Notes under the pieces: generated by a model
The model's database searches: none
Told to the model about the DNA's origin: nothing
Seen by the model: the letters and a program-made list of their open reading frames with translations, nothing else
Translations under genes and position numbers: made by a program
NCBI GenBank assembly: GCA_017541105.1
Contig: JAFXZS010000010.1
Span: 1-64,000 of the forward strand
Direction of reading: 5' to 3'
Source of the DNA: Clostridia bacterium
Lineage (GTDB): Bacteria > Bacillota > Clostridia > Christensenellales > Aristaeellaceae
Length of the DNA: 64,000 nt
In this document: positions 29,046 through 37,700 of the stretch, piece after piece
Layout: each line of letters starts with the position of its first letter
Numbering within the stretch: position 1 is the first letter of the stretch

Positions 29046-29615
29046 TTATTGCTGTTCCGGATTGTTGATCCGGGCCAGGTAATGGCTTTGATCCTCCAGA
29101 ATCCCGTCCAGCCGGGCTGCGATCCAGAGGATCACCAGTGTAAAGATATAAGTAACCGAGTCCGAAGAAATATACAGCAACAGTGCGTTGACCGGCATTC
29201 CCGTGATCAGGGCAGCCGCTGCGCGCCCGGCCTGCATGGCCAGTACCGCCAGGATGCCGAACAGGAAGTTCATCAGGACGTTCCGGTGCAGCATCTCCCA
29301 TCCCTGTCTCTTCAGCAGGGGCCATACCACAATCACCGCGAGATTACCCATGCTGTAGATCAGGAACTGGACGCCCGTTCCTTTCAGGGCCAGTACGGTC
29401 ACTACGCCGCCCAGCGCCGCATGGATCGCGCACCACGGGCCCCACCTGACCATAACAATCGCCGTTATTGCCGGCACCAGCGAGACCGTCCACGCTTCCG
29501 CCGGAAACCAGGCGGTTGCCGCGCGGACAAGCACCGTCTCAAAGATCATCAGCATCAGCGCAAACAGGGACAGATCGATTGCGCGGTACTGTGCAACGGT
29601 TCTTCGGGTCTGCAA
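29046..29615 (-). CDS. Small membrane protein heading the transport unit (189 aa)
   Basis: Starts at TTG 29615 with GGAGG 7 bases upstream. Five or six membrane segments and a layout resembling ECF-transporter S components or YesL-like accessory proteins (SLFALMLMIFETVLVRAAT, LVPAITAIVMVRWGPWCAIHA, GVQFLIYSMGNLAVIVVWPLL); I cannot assign it firmly. It is the first gene after the promoter at 29656 and lies 6 bases before LplB. An S-component role would need an energising module not seen here, so an accessory part of the ABC importer is equally possible. Confidence 0.75.
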   Translation of the reverse strand: MQTRRTVAQYRAIDLSLFALMLMIFETVLVRAATAWFPAEAWTVSLVPAITAIVMVRWGPWCAIHAALGGVVTVLALKGTGVQFLIYSMGNLAVIVVWPLLKRQGWEMLHRNVLMNFLFGILAVLAMQAGRAAAALITGMPVNALLLYISSDSVTYIFTLVILWIAARLDGILEDQSHYLARINNPEQQ

Positions 29616-29655
29616 GGCTTTTCCTCCGGAAAAAACAGGTTTTCAAATCCTGGAT

Positions 29656-29684
29656 ATTATACCATAATTTATCTGCATAATCAA
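29656..29684 (-). promoter_or_regulatory. Promoter of the pectin transport unit
   Basis: Minus strand TTGATT (29679-29684), 17-base spacer, TATAAT (29656-29661) with an extended TGG. It lies between the kduD-like stop and the first transport gene, showing that the transporter can be transcribed separately from the catabolic genes. No GTTGTATAC operator is seen here. Confidence 0.75.
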
Positions 29685-29718
29685 AGGTTTTTCAACCCTT
29701 TTCGGCCGTTTCGCTCCG

Positions 29719-30516
29719 TTACGGCTGCTTTCCGATGTACGCCAGGATACCGCCGTCCACATACAGGACATGACCGTTCACAAAGTTGCTGGCATCGCTG
29801 GCCAGGAAGACCGCGGGGCCCTGCAGATCCTCCGGTGTTCCCCACCGGGCCGCGGGCGTCTTCGCGATAATAAACTGATCGAAAGGATGCCGGCTGCCGT
29901 CCGCCTGGCGTTCCCGCAGAGGCGCGGTCTGGGGCGTGGCAATATAACCCGGCCCGATGCCGTTGCACTGGATGTTGTGGCCGCCGTACTCGGAGCAGAT
30001 ATTCCGCGTCAGCATCTTCAGGCCGCCCTTGGCCGCCGCGTAGGCGGAAACGGTTTCCCGTCCCAGTTCGCTCATCATGCTGCAGATGTTGATGATCTTG
30101 CCGTGTCCCTTCCTGATCATGGTGGGAATGACCGCTTTCGCGCATATGAACGGTGCGTTCAGGTCCACGTCGATCACCTTCCGGAATTCCGCGGCGCTCA
30201 TCTCGGTCATCGGGATCCGGCGGATAATGCCGGCATTGTTCACAAGAATGTCGATTGTCCCGATTTCCTGTTCAATCTTCCCGACCAGTTCCTGAACAGC
30301 CGCCTCATCCGTCACATCACAGACATACCCTTTTGCTTCGATACCCTTCTCCGCGTAGGCTTTCAGGCCCTTGTCGACCAGCTCCTGATTGATGTCATTG
30401 AACACAATGGCCGCGCCGGCTGCCGCGTAGGCTTCCGCAATTGAGAATCCGATGCCGTAGCTCGCTCCCGTAATCCAGGCGACCTTTCCCTTCAGGCTGA
30501 AAGCATTCATATCCAT
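29719..30516 (-). CDS. kduD: SDR oxidoreductase, KduD / gluconate-5-dehydrogenase type
   Basis: 265 residues. Classical short-chain dehydrogenase: GASYGIGFSIA cofactor loop (TGxxxGIG, ~residue 16), NNAG (~94), Ser in ICSMMSE and the YAAAKGG catalytic Tyr-x3-Lys. In pectin pathways KduD reduces 2,5-diketo-3-deoxygluconate to 2-keto-3-deoxygluconate (KDG) with NAD(P)H. Its place 18 bases behind kduI supports that role; by sequence alone a gluconate 5-dehydrogenase activity is also possible. GGAGG lies 10 bases before ATG 30516. It is the last gene of the catabolic run. Confidence 0.9.
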   Translation of the reverse strand: MDMNAFSLKGKVAWITGASYGIGFSIAEAYAAAGAAIVFNDINQELVDKGLKAYAEKGIEAKGYVCDVTDEAAVQELVGKIEQEIGTIDILVNNAGIIRRIPMTEMSAAEFRKVIDVDLNAPFICAKAVIPTMIRKGHGKIINICSMMSELGRETVSAYAAAKGGLKMLTRNICSEYGGHNIQCNGIGPGYIATPQTAPLRERQADGSRHPFDQFIIAKTPAARWGTPEDLQGPAVFLASDASNFVNGHVLYVDGGILAYIGKQP

Positions 30517-30534
30517 CTTTCTGAATCCTCCTGT

Positions 30535-31377
30535 TTATTTCAGTTCAGTCGTTTTGATGTTATCCATATCATCAAAAGCCTGGTTTTCACCGCCCATGGC
30601 CCAAATGAATGTGTAATTGCTCGTTCCGGCACCGGCATGGATGCTCCAGCTGGGGGAGATCACCGCCTGCTCATTCTGCATCACAATGTGGCGGGTCTCC
30701 TGCCCCTCTCCCATCATATGGAATACCACATTGTCCTGAGGCACCTCAAAGTAGAAATATACTTCCATCCTGCGTTCATGCGTATGCGCCGGCATCGTAT
30801 TCCATACGCTGCCGCTCTCCAGCACCGTCATACCCATGCTCAGCTGGCAGGTTTTCAGCACGGAGGGATGAATAAACTGGTTGATCACCCGCTTGTTGCT
30901 GGTGGCGGCGTCGCCGCAGGGCTTCTTTGCCGCGTCCGCGATCTTCAGCAGCCTGTTCTCGTAGCTGCAGTGCGCCGGCGCGGAAACAATGTAGAACTTC
31001 GCGGGTTTCGCAGCATCGTTGCTCTCGAAATACACTTCCTTCGCGCCTCGGGTCAGATACAGGCAGTCCTTGTATCCCAGTTCGTACACCGTGCCGTCCG
31101 CGGTCACCCTGCCGGGGCCGCCCACGTTAAACATGCCGCACTCCCGGCGTTCCAGGAAGTATTCCGTTCCGAAATTGTGCCAGATGTCGATGCCCTTGTC
31201 GATGCTGACGGTTTCCTTCACCGGCATGATGCCCAGGGTGACCATCCGGTCCACATGGCTGTACACCGCTTCCACCGTATCCGGCGTAAACAGTTTTTCA
31301 ATCAGGAATTCCTTCCGGGTTTCCTCCGTGGTATAGCGTTTGAAATCCCGCTGGTTGCAGCTGTAGCGAATATCCAT
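30535..31377 (-). CDS. kduI: 5-keto-4-deoxyuronate isomerase
   Basis: 280 residues, the normal KduI length. Cupin-type metal site HTHERRMEVYFYFE (~residues 198-211) and the conserved start DIRYSCNQRDFKRYTTEELR-like region, as well as SWSIHAGAGTSNYTFIWAMG at the C-terminus. It converts 5-keto-4-deoxyuronate (from unsaturated galacturonate released by GH105) to 2,5-diketo-3-deoxygluconate. GGAGGAGACACC precedes the ATG. It is followed by kduD after 18 bases. Confidence 0.97.
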   Translation of the reverse strand: MDIRYSCNQRDFKRYTTEETRKEFLIEKLFTPDTVEAVYSHVDRMVTLGIMPVKETVSIDKGIDIWHNFGTEYFLERRECGMFNVGGPGRVTADGTVYELGYKDCLYLTRGAKEVYFESNDAAKPAKFYIVSAPAHCSYENRLLKIADAAKKPCGDAATSNKRVINQFIHPSVLKTCQLSMGMTVLESGSVWNTMPAHTHERRMEVYFYFEVPQDNVVFHMMGEGQETRHIVMQNEQAVISPSWSIHAGAGTSNYTFIWAMGGENQAFDDMDNIKTTELK

Positions 31378-31389
31378 GGTGTCTCCTCC

Positions 31390-32937
31390 TCATTCCATGA
31401 TTTCTTCCACGTTTTCCGTTTCAATCCATTCCCCGTCGGTGCCCTCATGCCGGACATCCTCCAGGACCGCCTTCCGGATGTTCCTTAAAATCAGGCCCCG
31501 CCGGCAGCAGGACTCAATCCGCTCCGCCATGACGGGGATCAGCGGTTCCGCTGCCGGATCAAAGGTGAAGGTGCATTGCTTCAGGGAAACCTCTTCCACC
31601 GGCTGTTCAGGCAGGCCCAGCACGTATCCCGCGCAGGCCTGGCAGTCCGTTGCCGTCACCTGTTCAAACCGGACGCTCCCGATCCGGGGCGTCGTATCGT
31701 CAACCGGTTTTTTCTCCCGGCTCTGCACCCACTCGCTGCGGCCGTCCGGGTCACAGAAGTACATGCTGTTGATAATCAGGGGCATCTTTACCCCGTCCAT
31801 CCTGACTTTCTCAAACAGGATCCCGTCGATGATGCCGTCCTTCCCGCGGCCCCGCCGGGTCTTGATCCGCAGGCCCCGGTCATTTCCCCGCATGTAGCAG
31901 TGATGGACTCGGACATTCCGGATGCCGCCCGCCATTTCACTGCCCAGGGTCACTCCGCCGTGTCCGTTCAGCATCGCGCACCACGCGATCTCGACGTCCT
32001 CGCAGGGCCGCCGGTACTTTCGTCCGAGTCCGATCTTCCCGGATTTCAGTGCGACACAGTCGTCCCCGACGGAAATCTCCGTCCCCAGGAGGCGAACCTT
32101 CCGGCAGCTTTCCGGGTCAAATCCGTCCGTATTCGGGCTGTCCCACGGCGCTTCGATCCGGATATCCAGGAAATCCAGCTCTTCGCTGAAGGCGGGATGC
32201 AGATTCCAGCTCGGGCTGTTGCGGAAGGTAATCCCCTGTACGGTGAAACGCCTGCAGCGCTGCAGATACAGCAGGTGTCCCCGCCAGGCCACGCGCTTTT
32301 CCTTCGGCCGGATCCACCAGTCGCCCTCGCCGCCCCGGCCGTCCACGATCCCTTCGCCGATCACGGCGGTATCCTCCAGATCCATGCCGGTCAGTGCCGA
32401 GGCGAATCCCGGTTCCGCATCTCCTTCCCACAGGCCCATCAGGAGCTCGCCCTGCTCGTTTTCCGCGGGGACCGCTCCCGGCAGAACCGGGAATCGCATC
32501 CGGTCGGTCAGCAGGCACAGGGTGGCTCCTGCGGCAATCTCCAGCGTCATCCGGCTTTTCAGGAACAGCGGTCCGGCGGCATAATCCCCCGCCGGCACCA
32601 GCACCCGCCCGCCTTCCGGGCAGCTCAGGATCGCCGCCTGGATCATCGGTGTGTCGTCCGATATACCGTCCCCCTTCGCGCCGAAATCCCGCACGTTCAG
32701 GGTGCAGACTTCCGGCTTCGTCCGGAAGATGGTCTCCGCCGTTTCTCCGTCCTCCGTCCGGCTTTCCAGCCTGTATTCCGTATCCGGTTCCAGGTCGAAC
32801 AGGGAAGCTACGGAGCGGTATTCCTCGCCCGCCTCCTCTCCGTCGAGGAAAAGCAGATGCTTCTTCCGCGCTTCATAGGCGCCTTCCGGATCCAGCAGCA
32901 CCGTGCAGCTGCGGGAGGATACAAACAGGATCTCCAA
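31390..32937 (-). CDS. GH28 polygalacturonase-like glycosidase
   Basis: I propose TTG 32937 as the start (protein begins LEILFVSSRSCTVLLDPEGA), because longer in-frame starts overlap uxaC. About 515 residues: an N-terminal fibronectin-III-like segment (~1-85) followed by the right-handed beta-helix. All GH28 motifs are present: NTDGFD (~220), DD in SVGDDCVALKSG (~240), GHGG (~275) and RIK in GLRIKTRRGRG (~306). No signal peptide, so it should act inside the cell on imported oligogalacturonides or on rhamnogalacturonan fragments (exo-type GH28). It sits between uxaC and kduI in the catabolic run. The TTG start has only a distant GAGGAAG site, so the exact N-terminus is uncertain. Confidence 0.9.
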   Translation of the reverse strand: MEILFVSSRSCTVLLDPEGAYEARKKHLLFLDGEEAGEEYRSVASLFDLEPDTEYRLESRTEDGETAETIFRTKPEVCTLNVRDFGAKGDGISDDTPMIQAAILSCPEGGRVLVPAGDYAAGPLFLKSRMTLEIAAGATLCLLTDRMRFPVLPGAVPAENEQGELLMGLWEGDAEPGFASALTGMDLEDTAVIGEGIVDGRGGEGDWWIRPKEKRVAWRGHLLYLQRCRRFTVQGITFRNSPSWNLHPAFSEELDFLDIRIEAPWDSPNTDGFDPESCRKVRLLGTEISVGDDCVALKSGKIGLGRKYRRPCEDVEIAWCAMLNGHGGVTLGSEMAGGIRNVRVHHCYMRGNDRGLRIKTRRGRGKDGIIDGILFEKVRMDGVKMPLIINSMYFCDPDGRSEWVQSREKKPVDDTTPRIGSVRFEQVTATDCQACAGYVLGLPEQPVEEVSLKQCTFTFDPAAEPLIPVMAERIESCCRRGLILRNIRKAVLEDVRHEGTDGEWIETENVEEIME

Positions 32938-32944
32938 TCGTCTC

Positions 32945-34354
32945 TCACTTCCTCGCGAAGCCGAAATAGTTCCGGGCGTTTTCATAACTGATGCCCCGGA
33001 CAATTTCCTCCAGCGTGTCGTAATCCTCCGGATAGAATCCTTCCTCCACCCATTCGCCGAAGATCCGGCAGAGGATCCGCCGGAAGTATTCATGCCGGGG
33101 ATAGCTCAGGAAGCTCCGGCTGTCGGTCAGCATGCCCACAAAGCCTGCCAGGTACCCCAGCGCGGCCAGGGACTTCAGTTGTTCGCTCATGCCGTCGAAA
33201 TGATCGTTGAACCACCAGGCACTGCCGTGCTGGATCCGTCCCACCGCGTCGCTGTTCTGGAAACATCCGAGAATCGTATCGATCGCCGCGTTGTCGTTGG
33301 TATTCAGGCTGTAAAGGATCGTTTTCGGCAGGTTGCCGGCTTCCTCCAGCGCGCCGAGGAAAGCCGCCGTCTGGGCGGACGGCGCATAGTTGTCCACACA
33401 GTCAAACCCGGTGTCCGGCCCCATCTGCCGGAAAGTCACGGGGTTGTTGTCCCGGCGGCAGCCGTAATGCAGCTGCATGACCCAGCCCCGCTTCGCGTAT
33501 TCCGCGGCCATTGCCGTCATGAAGGCATACTTGAATTTCGCTTCCTCCTCCGCGGAAGGCAGCGTGCCCTCCATCCTGTTCCGGAAAATCTTCTCAATCT
33601 CGTCCGCGCGGGCCGGAGCATACATGACGTAGTTCAGCGCGTGGTCGCTCAGCCTGCAGTTGTGAGCGGCAAAGAAGTCCAGCCGCCTGCGCAGCGCTTC
33701 CGTCAGATCGGCGAAGGTCACGATTTCCATCCCCGCGGCCGCTTCCAGCTGCGCGATGTATTCCGGATACGTCACCTTTTCCACGTTCATGGCCTTGTCC
33801 GGCCGCCAGGCCGGCAGCACGGTCACCGGGAAGGAAGCATCCGCTGCCAGTTTCTCATGCCATTCAAGGGAATCCACCGGGTCGTCCGTCGTGCAGATCG
33901 TATCCACGTTGCTTCGCAGAATCAAGCCCCGGGAGGAATAGCCTTCGCTTTGCAGCTTTTCATTGGCGATCTTCCAGACCTCGGGCGCCGTCTGTCCGTT
34001 CAGGATGCCCTCGTAACCGAAGAAGCGTCGCAGCTCCAGATGGCTCCAGTGGTGCAGCGGATTGCCGATGGCCTTCCCCAGCACTTCCGCGAACTTCAGG
34101 AACTTCTCATAGTCCTCCGCGTCCCCGGTGATATATTTCTCGGGCACACCGGCGGACCGCATCAGGCGCCACTTGTAGTGGTCGCCGCCCAGCCATACCT
34201 GGGTAATATTGTCGTACCGGATATCCTCGTAGATCTCCCGGGGACTCAGATGGCAGTGGTAGTCGATAATCGGCTGCGTTTCCGCTGCTTCATGGTACAG
34301 CTTCCGCGCCGCCGCCGTATTCAGCAGGAAATCCCGGTCCAAAAACTGCTTCAT
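32945..34354 (-). CDS. uxaC: Glucuronate/galacturonate (uronate) isomerase
   Basis: 469 residues, normal UxaC size. Metal-binding DYHCHLSPREIYED near residue 29, WLGGDHYKWRLMR, and the amidohydrolase-like TLPSAEEEAKFKYAFM and LNTNDNAAIDTILGCFQ regions are all diagnostic. Isomerises D-galacturonate to D-tagaturonate and glucuronate to fructuronate. Follows kdgK by 47 bases. Start ATG 34354 has AAAGGGTGG upstream. Confidence 0.97.
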   Translation of the reverse strand: MKQFLDRDFLLNTAAARKLYHEAAETQPIIDYHCHLSPREIYEDIRYDNITQVWLGGDHYKWRLMRSAGVPEKYITGDAEDYEKFLKFAEVLGKAIGNPLHHWSHLELRRFFGYEGILNGQTAPEVWKIANEKLQSEGYSSRGLILRSNVDTICTTDDPVDSLEWHEKLAADASFPVTVLPAWRPDKAMNVEKVTYPEYIAQLEAAAGMEIVTFADLTEALRRRLDFFAAHNCRLSDHALNYVMYAPARADEIEKIFRNRMEGTLPSAEEEAKFKYAFMTAMAAEYAKRGWVMQLHYGCRRDNNPVTFRQMGPDTGFDCVDNYAPSAQTAAFLGALEEAGNLPKTILYSLNTNDNAAIDTILGCFQNSDAVGRIQHGSAWWFNDHFDGMSEQLKSLAALGYLAGFVGMLTDSRSFLSYPRHEYFRRILCRIFGEWVEEGFYPEDYDTLEEIVRGISYENARNYFGFARK

Positions 34355-34401
34355 AATTCCACCCTTTCCTTTCTGTCTTTCACATTGCGGATAAAGGACG
34401 G

Positions 34402-35499
34402 TCAGCGCTTTACCCGGGCGCTGCCGTTCTTGATGATGGATTCCACCTCTTCCTTGCTCGCCATGCTGGTATCGCCGGGGGTGGTCATCGCCAGCGCGCC
34501 GTGCGCCGCGCCGTAATTCACAGCTGTTTCCGGATCGCCGGTGGTCATCAGGCCGTAAATCAGCCCCGAAGCAAAGGAATCGCCGCCGCCGACGCGGTCC
34601 AGGATCTCCAGATTGTCAAAAGCCTTGGACATGTGGATTTCTCCGTCTGCCCAGCAGATCGCTTTCCAGTCGTTCACCGTGGCGGTTTTAACCGTTCGCA
34701 GCGTGGTTGCGATCGCCTTGAAGTTTGGATACTGCCTTGCGGCTTCGGCGATCATTTTGTAATATCCTTCCAGGTTCAGTTCCTTCAGGTTCTCGTCATT
34801 TCCTTCGATCTGAAGACCCAGGCAGGCGGTAAAGTCTTCTTCATTGCCAATCATCACATCCACGTATCTGGCAACTTCCCGGTTCACTTCGCGGGCTTTT
34901 TCCAGGCCGCCGATGGCAGACCACATGGAAGGCCGGTAATTCAGGTCATAGGAAATCAGCGTGCCGTATTTTTTCGCTGTCTTGCAGGCGGCAATAACTG
35001 TCTCGCAGCTCTGTTCAGACAGTGCGGCGTAGATCCCGCCCGTATGCAGCCACCGGACGCCGAGTTTGCCGAAGACATAGTCAAAGTCGAAGTCCTCGGG
35101 AGTTGCCTTGGAGATGGCGGTGTTTGCCCGGTCAGAACAGCCCACCGCGCCGCGGATCCCAAAGCCGCGTTCGGTGAAGTTCAGGCCGTTCCGGCAGATA
35201 CGCCCGATGCCGTCCGTCTTTTTCCAGCAGATCAGGTCCGTGTCCACGCCTCCCTGCTCGATCAGGTCACGGAGCAATCGGCCGACTTCGTTATCCGCGA
35301 ATGCGGTCAGCACACCGGTCCGCAGGCCAAAGCACTTATGCAGGCCGCGAACCACATTGTATTCACCGCCGCCTTCCCAGACCTTAAACTCCCGCGCGGT
35401 ACGGATCCTTCCCTCCCCGGGATCCAGGCGCAGCATGATTTCTCCCAGGGAAACCGCGTCGTATCGGCACGCTTCGGCAGATTTCAGATAAAGATCCAT
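34402..35499 (-). CDS. kdgK: PfkB-family 2-keto-3-deoxygluconate kinase
   Basis: 365 residues, somewhat longer than typical KdgK (~310-340). PfkB signatures: N-terminal substrate region VSLGEIMLRLDPGEGRIR and EGGGEYNVVRGLHKCFG, and the C-terminal DRVGGGDSFASGLIYGLM with the catalytic Asp (~residue 316). It phosphorylates KDG to KDPG. The adjacent KDPG aldolase gene and the upstream uxaA/uxaB support the assignment. GGGGGTAAGTAGTC precedes the ATG. Confidence 0.93.
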   Translation of the reverse strand: MDLYLKSAEACRYDAVSLGEIMLRLDPGEGRIRTAREFKVWEGGGEYNVVRGLHKCFGLRTGVLTAFADNEVGRLLRDLIEQGGVDTDLICWKKTDGIGRICRNGLNFTERGFGIRGAVGCSDRANTAISKATPEDFDFDYVFGKLGVRWLHTGGIYAALSEQSCETVIAACKTAKKYGTLISYDLNYRPSMWSAIGGLEKAREVNREVARYVDVMIGNEEDFTACLGLQIEGNDENLKELNLEGYYKMIAEAARQYPNFKAIATTLRTVKTATVNDWKAICWADGEIHMSKAFDNLEILDRVGGGDSFASGLIYGLMTTGDPETAVNYGAAHGALAMTTPGDTSMASKEEVESIIKNGSARVKR

Positions 35500-35505
35500 G
35501 ACTAC

Positions 35506-36144
35506 TTACCCCCTGATTTCCTTCACGATATCCGCGGCTTCCCGCACAAGCTTCTCAATCTCGCCAAACTTCTTTTCCCGCACCAGTGCGCCGCTGACCA
35601 TCCAGCTGCCGCCGCAGGCGACAATCCGGTCATAAGCCAGATAATCCCGCACGTTGGCGGCGCTGATGCCGCCGGTGGGCATAAAGTGTACGCCCACATA
35701 GGGAGCCGCCAGGGCCTTGATCATCTTCAGGCCGCCGGAAGGCTCCGCCGGGAAAAACTTCAGCACATCCAGGTCAAACTGCAGCGCGGCTTCAATCTCC
35801 GTCGGCGTACAGACACCGGGGGTCATGGGTACGCCCTTGTTCAGAACATACTCCGTCACCTTCGGATTAAACCCGGGACTGACGATAAACCGCGCGCCGG
35901 CGCCGATTGCCCGGTCTGCCTGCTCCGTCGTCAGCACCGTTCCTGCGCCGACAATCATTTCCGGAAACGCCTGCACCATCCGGCGGATGGATTCCTCCGC
36001 CGCCGCGGTCCGGAAGGTGACTTCCGCGCAGGGCAGCCCGCCCTTTACCAGGCATTCCGCCAGCGGCAGCGCGTCCTCCGCGCTGTCCAGCACCACCACG
36101 GGAACAATCCCGATCTGCTTCAGCTGCTTCATCATTTCCGTCAT
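35506..36144 (-). CDS. eda: KDPG aldolase (2-keto-3-deoxy-6-phosphogluconate aldolase)
   Basis: 212 residues. Class I aldolase barrel with the Glu in CAEVTFRT (~residue 41), the Schiff-base Lys in LKFFPAEPSGG (~residue 128) and the phosphate-binding MPTGGIS (~152). It splits KDPG to pyruvate and glyceraldehyde 3-phosphate, the exit of the uronate pathway. AGGAGG lies 10 bases before ATG 36144. The next gene, kdgK, begins 7 bases after its stop. Confidence 0.96.
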   Translation of the reverse strand: MTEMMKQLKQIGIVPVVVLDSAEDALPLAECLVKGGLPCAEVTFRTAAAEESIRRMVQAFPEMIVGAGTVLTTEQADRAIGAGARFIVSPGFNPKVTEYVLNKGVPMTPGVCTPTEIEAALQFDLDVLKFFPAEPSGGLKMIKALAAPYVGVHFMPTGGISAANVRDYLAYDRIVACGGSWMVSGALVREKKFGEIEKLVREAADIVKEIRG

Positions 36145-36200
36145 TTCCGATGTCCCTCCTGTCTTTTCTGATCAGTAAAACGCTTCCGGCGCGGCGTGCC

Positions 36201-37682
36201 TTACAGCGTGACTCCCTGTTTGAATATGGCCAAGTCATGGAAGCCGTTCTCCTCGTTCCGGGTCGGAGCGCCTGAGGCTGTCTCCAATACCTTTGCCAGC
36301 AGTTCCGCGCCGAGCTCCTCCAGCGTCATTCCCTCCAGCAGCCTGCCCGCGTCAAAATCGATCCAGCTGCTCTTCCGCCGTGCCAGCGGCGTATTCGACG
36401 CGATCTTCATCGTAGGCGCCGGGCATCCGAAGGGAGTCCCCCGGCCGGTAGAAAACAGCACCATCTGCGCGCCGGAGGCCGCCAGTGCCGTGGAAGCTAC
36501 CAGATCATTCCCCGGAGCGGACAGCAGATTCAGTCCCGGTTCCGTCACCTTCTCGGCATAAGCCAGCACCCCGCGCACCGGGGAGGAACCGCTTTTCTGG
36601 GTGCAGCCAAGGGCCTTGTCCTCCAGGGTCGTAATGCCGCCCGCCTTGTTGCCCGGAGAGGGATTCTCGTACACCGGCATGTGATATGATTCAAAGTATG
36701 CCTTGAAATCGTTGATCAGCCGCACCGTCTTCCGGAAAAGCTCCTCGCTTTCGCACCGGTCCATCAACAGCGTCTCAGCGCCGAACATCTCCGGCACCTC
36801 TGTCAGGATTGTCGTGCCGCCCATTCCGGTCAGCAGATCGCTGAAAACGCCGATCGCTGGGTTGGCGGTAATACCGCTGAGCCCGTCCGATCCGCCGCAC
36901 TTCAGCCCGATCACAAGCTGGTCCGCACTGCAGTCCTCCCGCCGGTCCCGGCGCATCCGCTCCGCCAGTTCCTCCAGCATGCGCATGCCCTCCGCCAGCT
37001 CATCCTCCGCCTCCTGGCACACCAGGAAACGGACACGGCTTTCGTCATAGTCACCCATCCGGGGGCGGATCTGCTCAATCCCGCTGTTCTCGCATCCCAG
37101 CCCCAGCACCAGCACACCGCCCGCGTTGGGATGCGTCGCCAGGTCTGCCAGCACCTGCCGGGTATTGTCCTGATCATCCCCCAGCTGGCTGCATCCGTAG
37201 GGATGCGGGAACGCGTATACGCCTTCCACCGATCCTCCGGTCAGGTTCTGGGCCCGGGCAGCCAGCGCTTTTGCCACATCATTGACGCAGCCTACTGTCG
37301 GCAGGATCCACAGTTCGTTCCGGATCCCGGGGCGGCTTTTCTCCCGGGGATAACCCCGGAATACCGCCGGTTTCAGCTTCACCGCTTCCGGATGAATCGG
37401 GTTCCAGGTATATTCCTTTTCCCCGCTCAGCAGTGTATGCAGGTTATGGGTGTGAATATGCGCGCCTTCCGGAATGTCCTCTGCGGCTTCCCCGATGGGG
37501 AAACCGTACTTGATGACTGCTTCGCCTTTCCGGATGTCCCGCAGGGCTGCCTTATGCCCCATGGGGAGATCATCCTTCAGGGTCACTTCCCCGTCGCCGT
37601 AGCTCACGGTTTCTCCGGCTTTCAGCGGCCGCAGCGCCACCGCGGCCAGATCCCGGGGCGTAATCCGAACCAGATCGCTCAT
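36201..37682 (-). CDS. uxaA: Altronate dehydratase
   Basis: 493 residues. N-terminal SAF domain (~1-85: LVRITPRDLAAVALRPLKAG) fused to the UxaA/GarD C-terminal part (RGYPREKSRPGIRNELWILPTVGCVN; GCSQLGDDQDNT; LKCGGSDGLSGITANPAIG). Converts D-altronate to KDG using an iron centre in known members. GGAGG is placed 10 bases before ATG 37682. Lies between uxaB and eda in the same direction. Confidence 0.96.
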   Translation of the reverse strand: MSDLVRITPRDLAAVALRPLKAGETVSYGDGEVTLKDDLPMGHKAALRDIRKGEAVIKYGFPIGEAAEDIPEGAHIHTHNLHTLLSGEKEYTWNPIHPEAVKLKPAVFRGYPREKSRPGIRNELWILPTVGCVNDVAKALAARAQNLTGGSVEGVYAFPHPYGCSQLGDDQDNTRQVLADLATHPNAGGVLVLGLGCENSGIEQIRPRMGDYDESRVRFLVCQEAEDELAEGMRMLEELAERMRRDRREDCSADQLVIGLKCGGSDGLSGITANPAIGVFSDLLTGMGGTTILTEVPEMFGAETLLMDRCESEELFRKTVRLINDFKAYFESYHMPVYENPSPGNKAGGITTLEDKALGCTQKSGSSPVRGVLAYAEKVTEPGLNLLSAPGNDLVASTALAASGAQMVLFSTGRGTPFGCPAPTMKIASNTPLARRKSSWIDFDAGRLLEGMTLEELGAELLAKVLETASGAPTRNEENGFHDLAIFKQGVTL

Positions 37683-37700
37683 CTGTTCTGCTCCTCCGGT

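Noticed and set aside
29046-29615. Definite ECF transporter S component
   Set aside because: Only the membrane layout is similar; no EcfA/T genes are present and no family motif can be pointed to.
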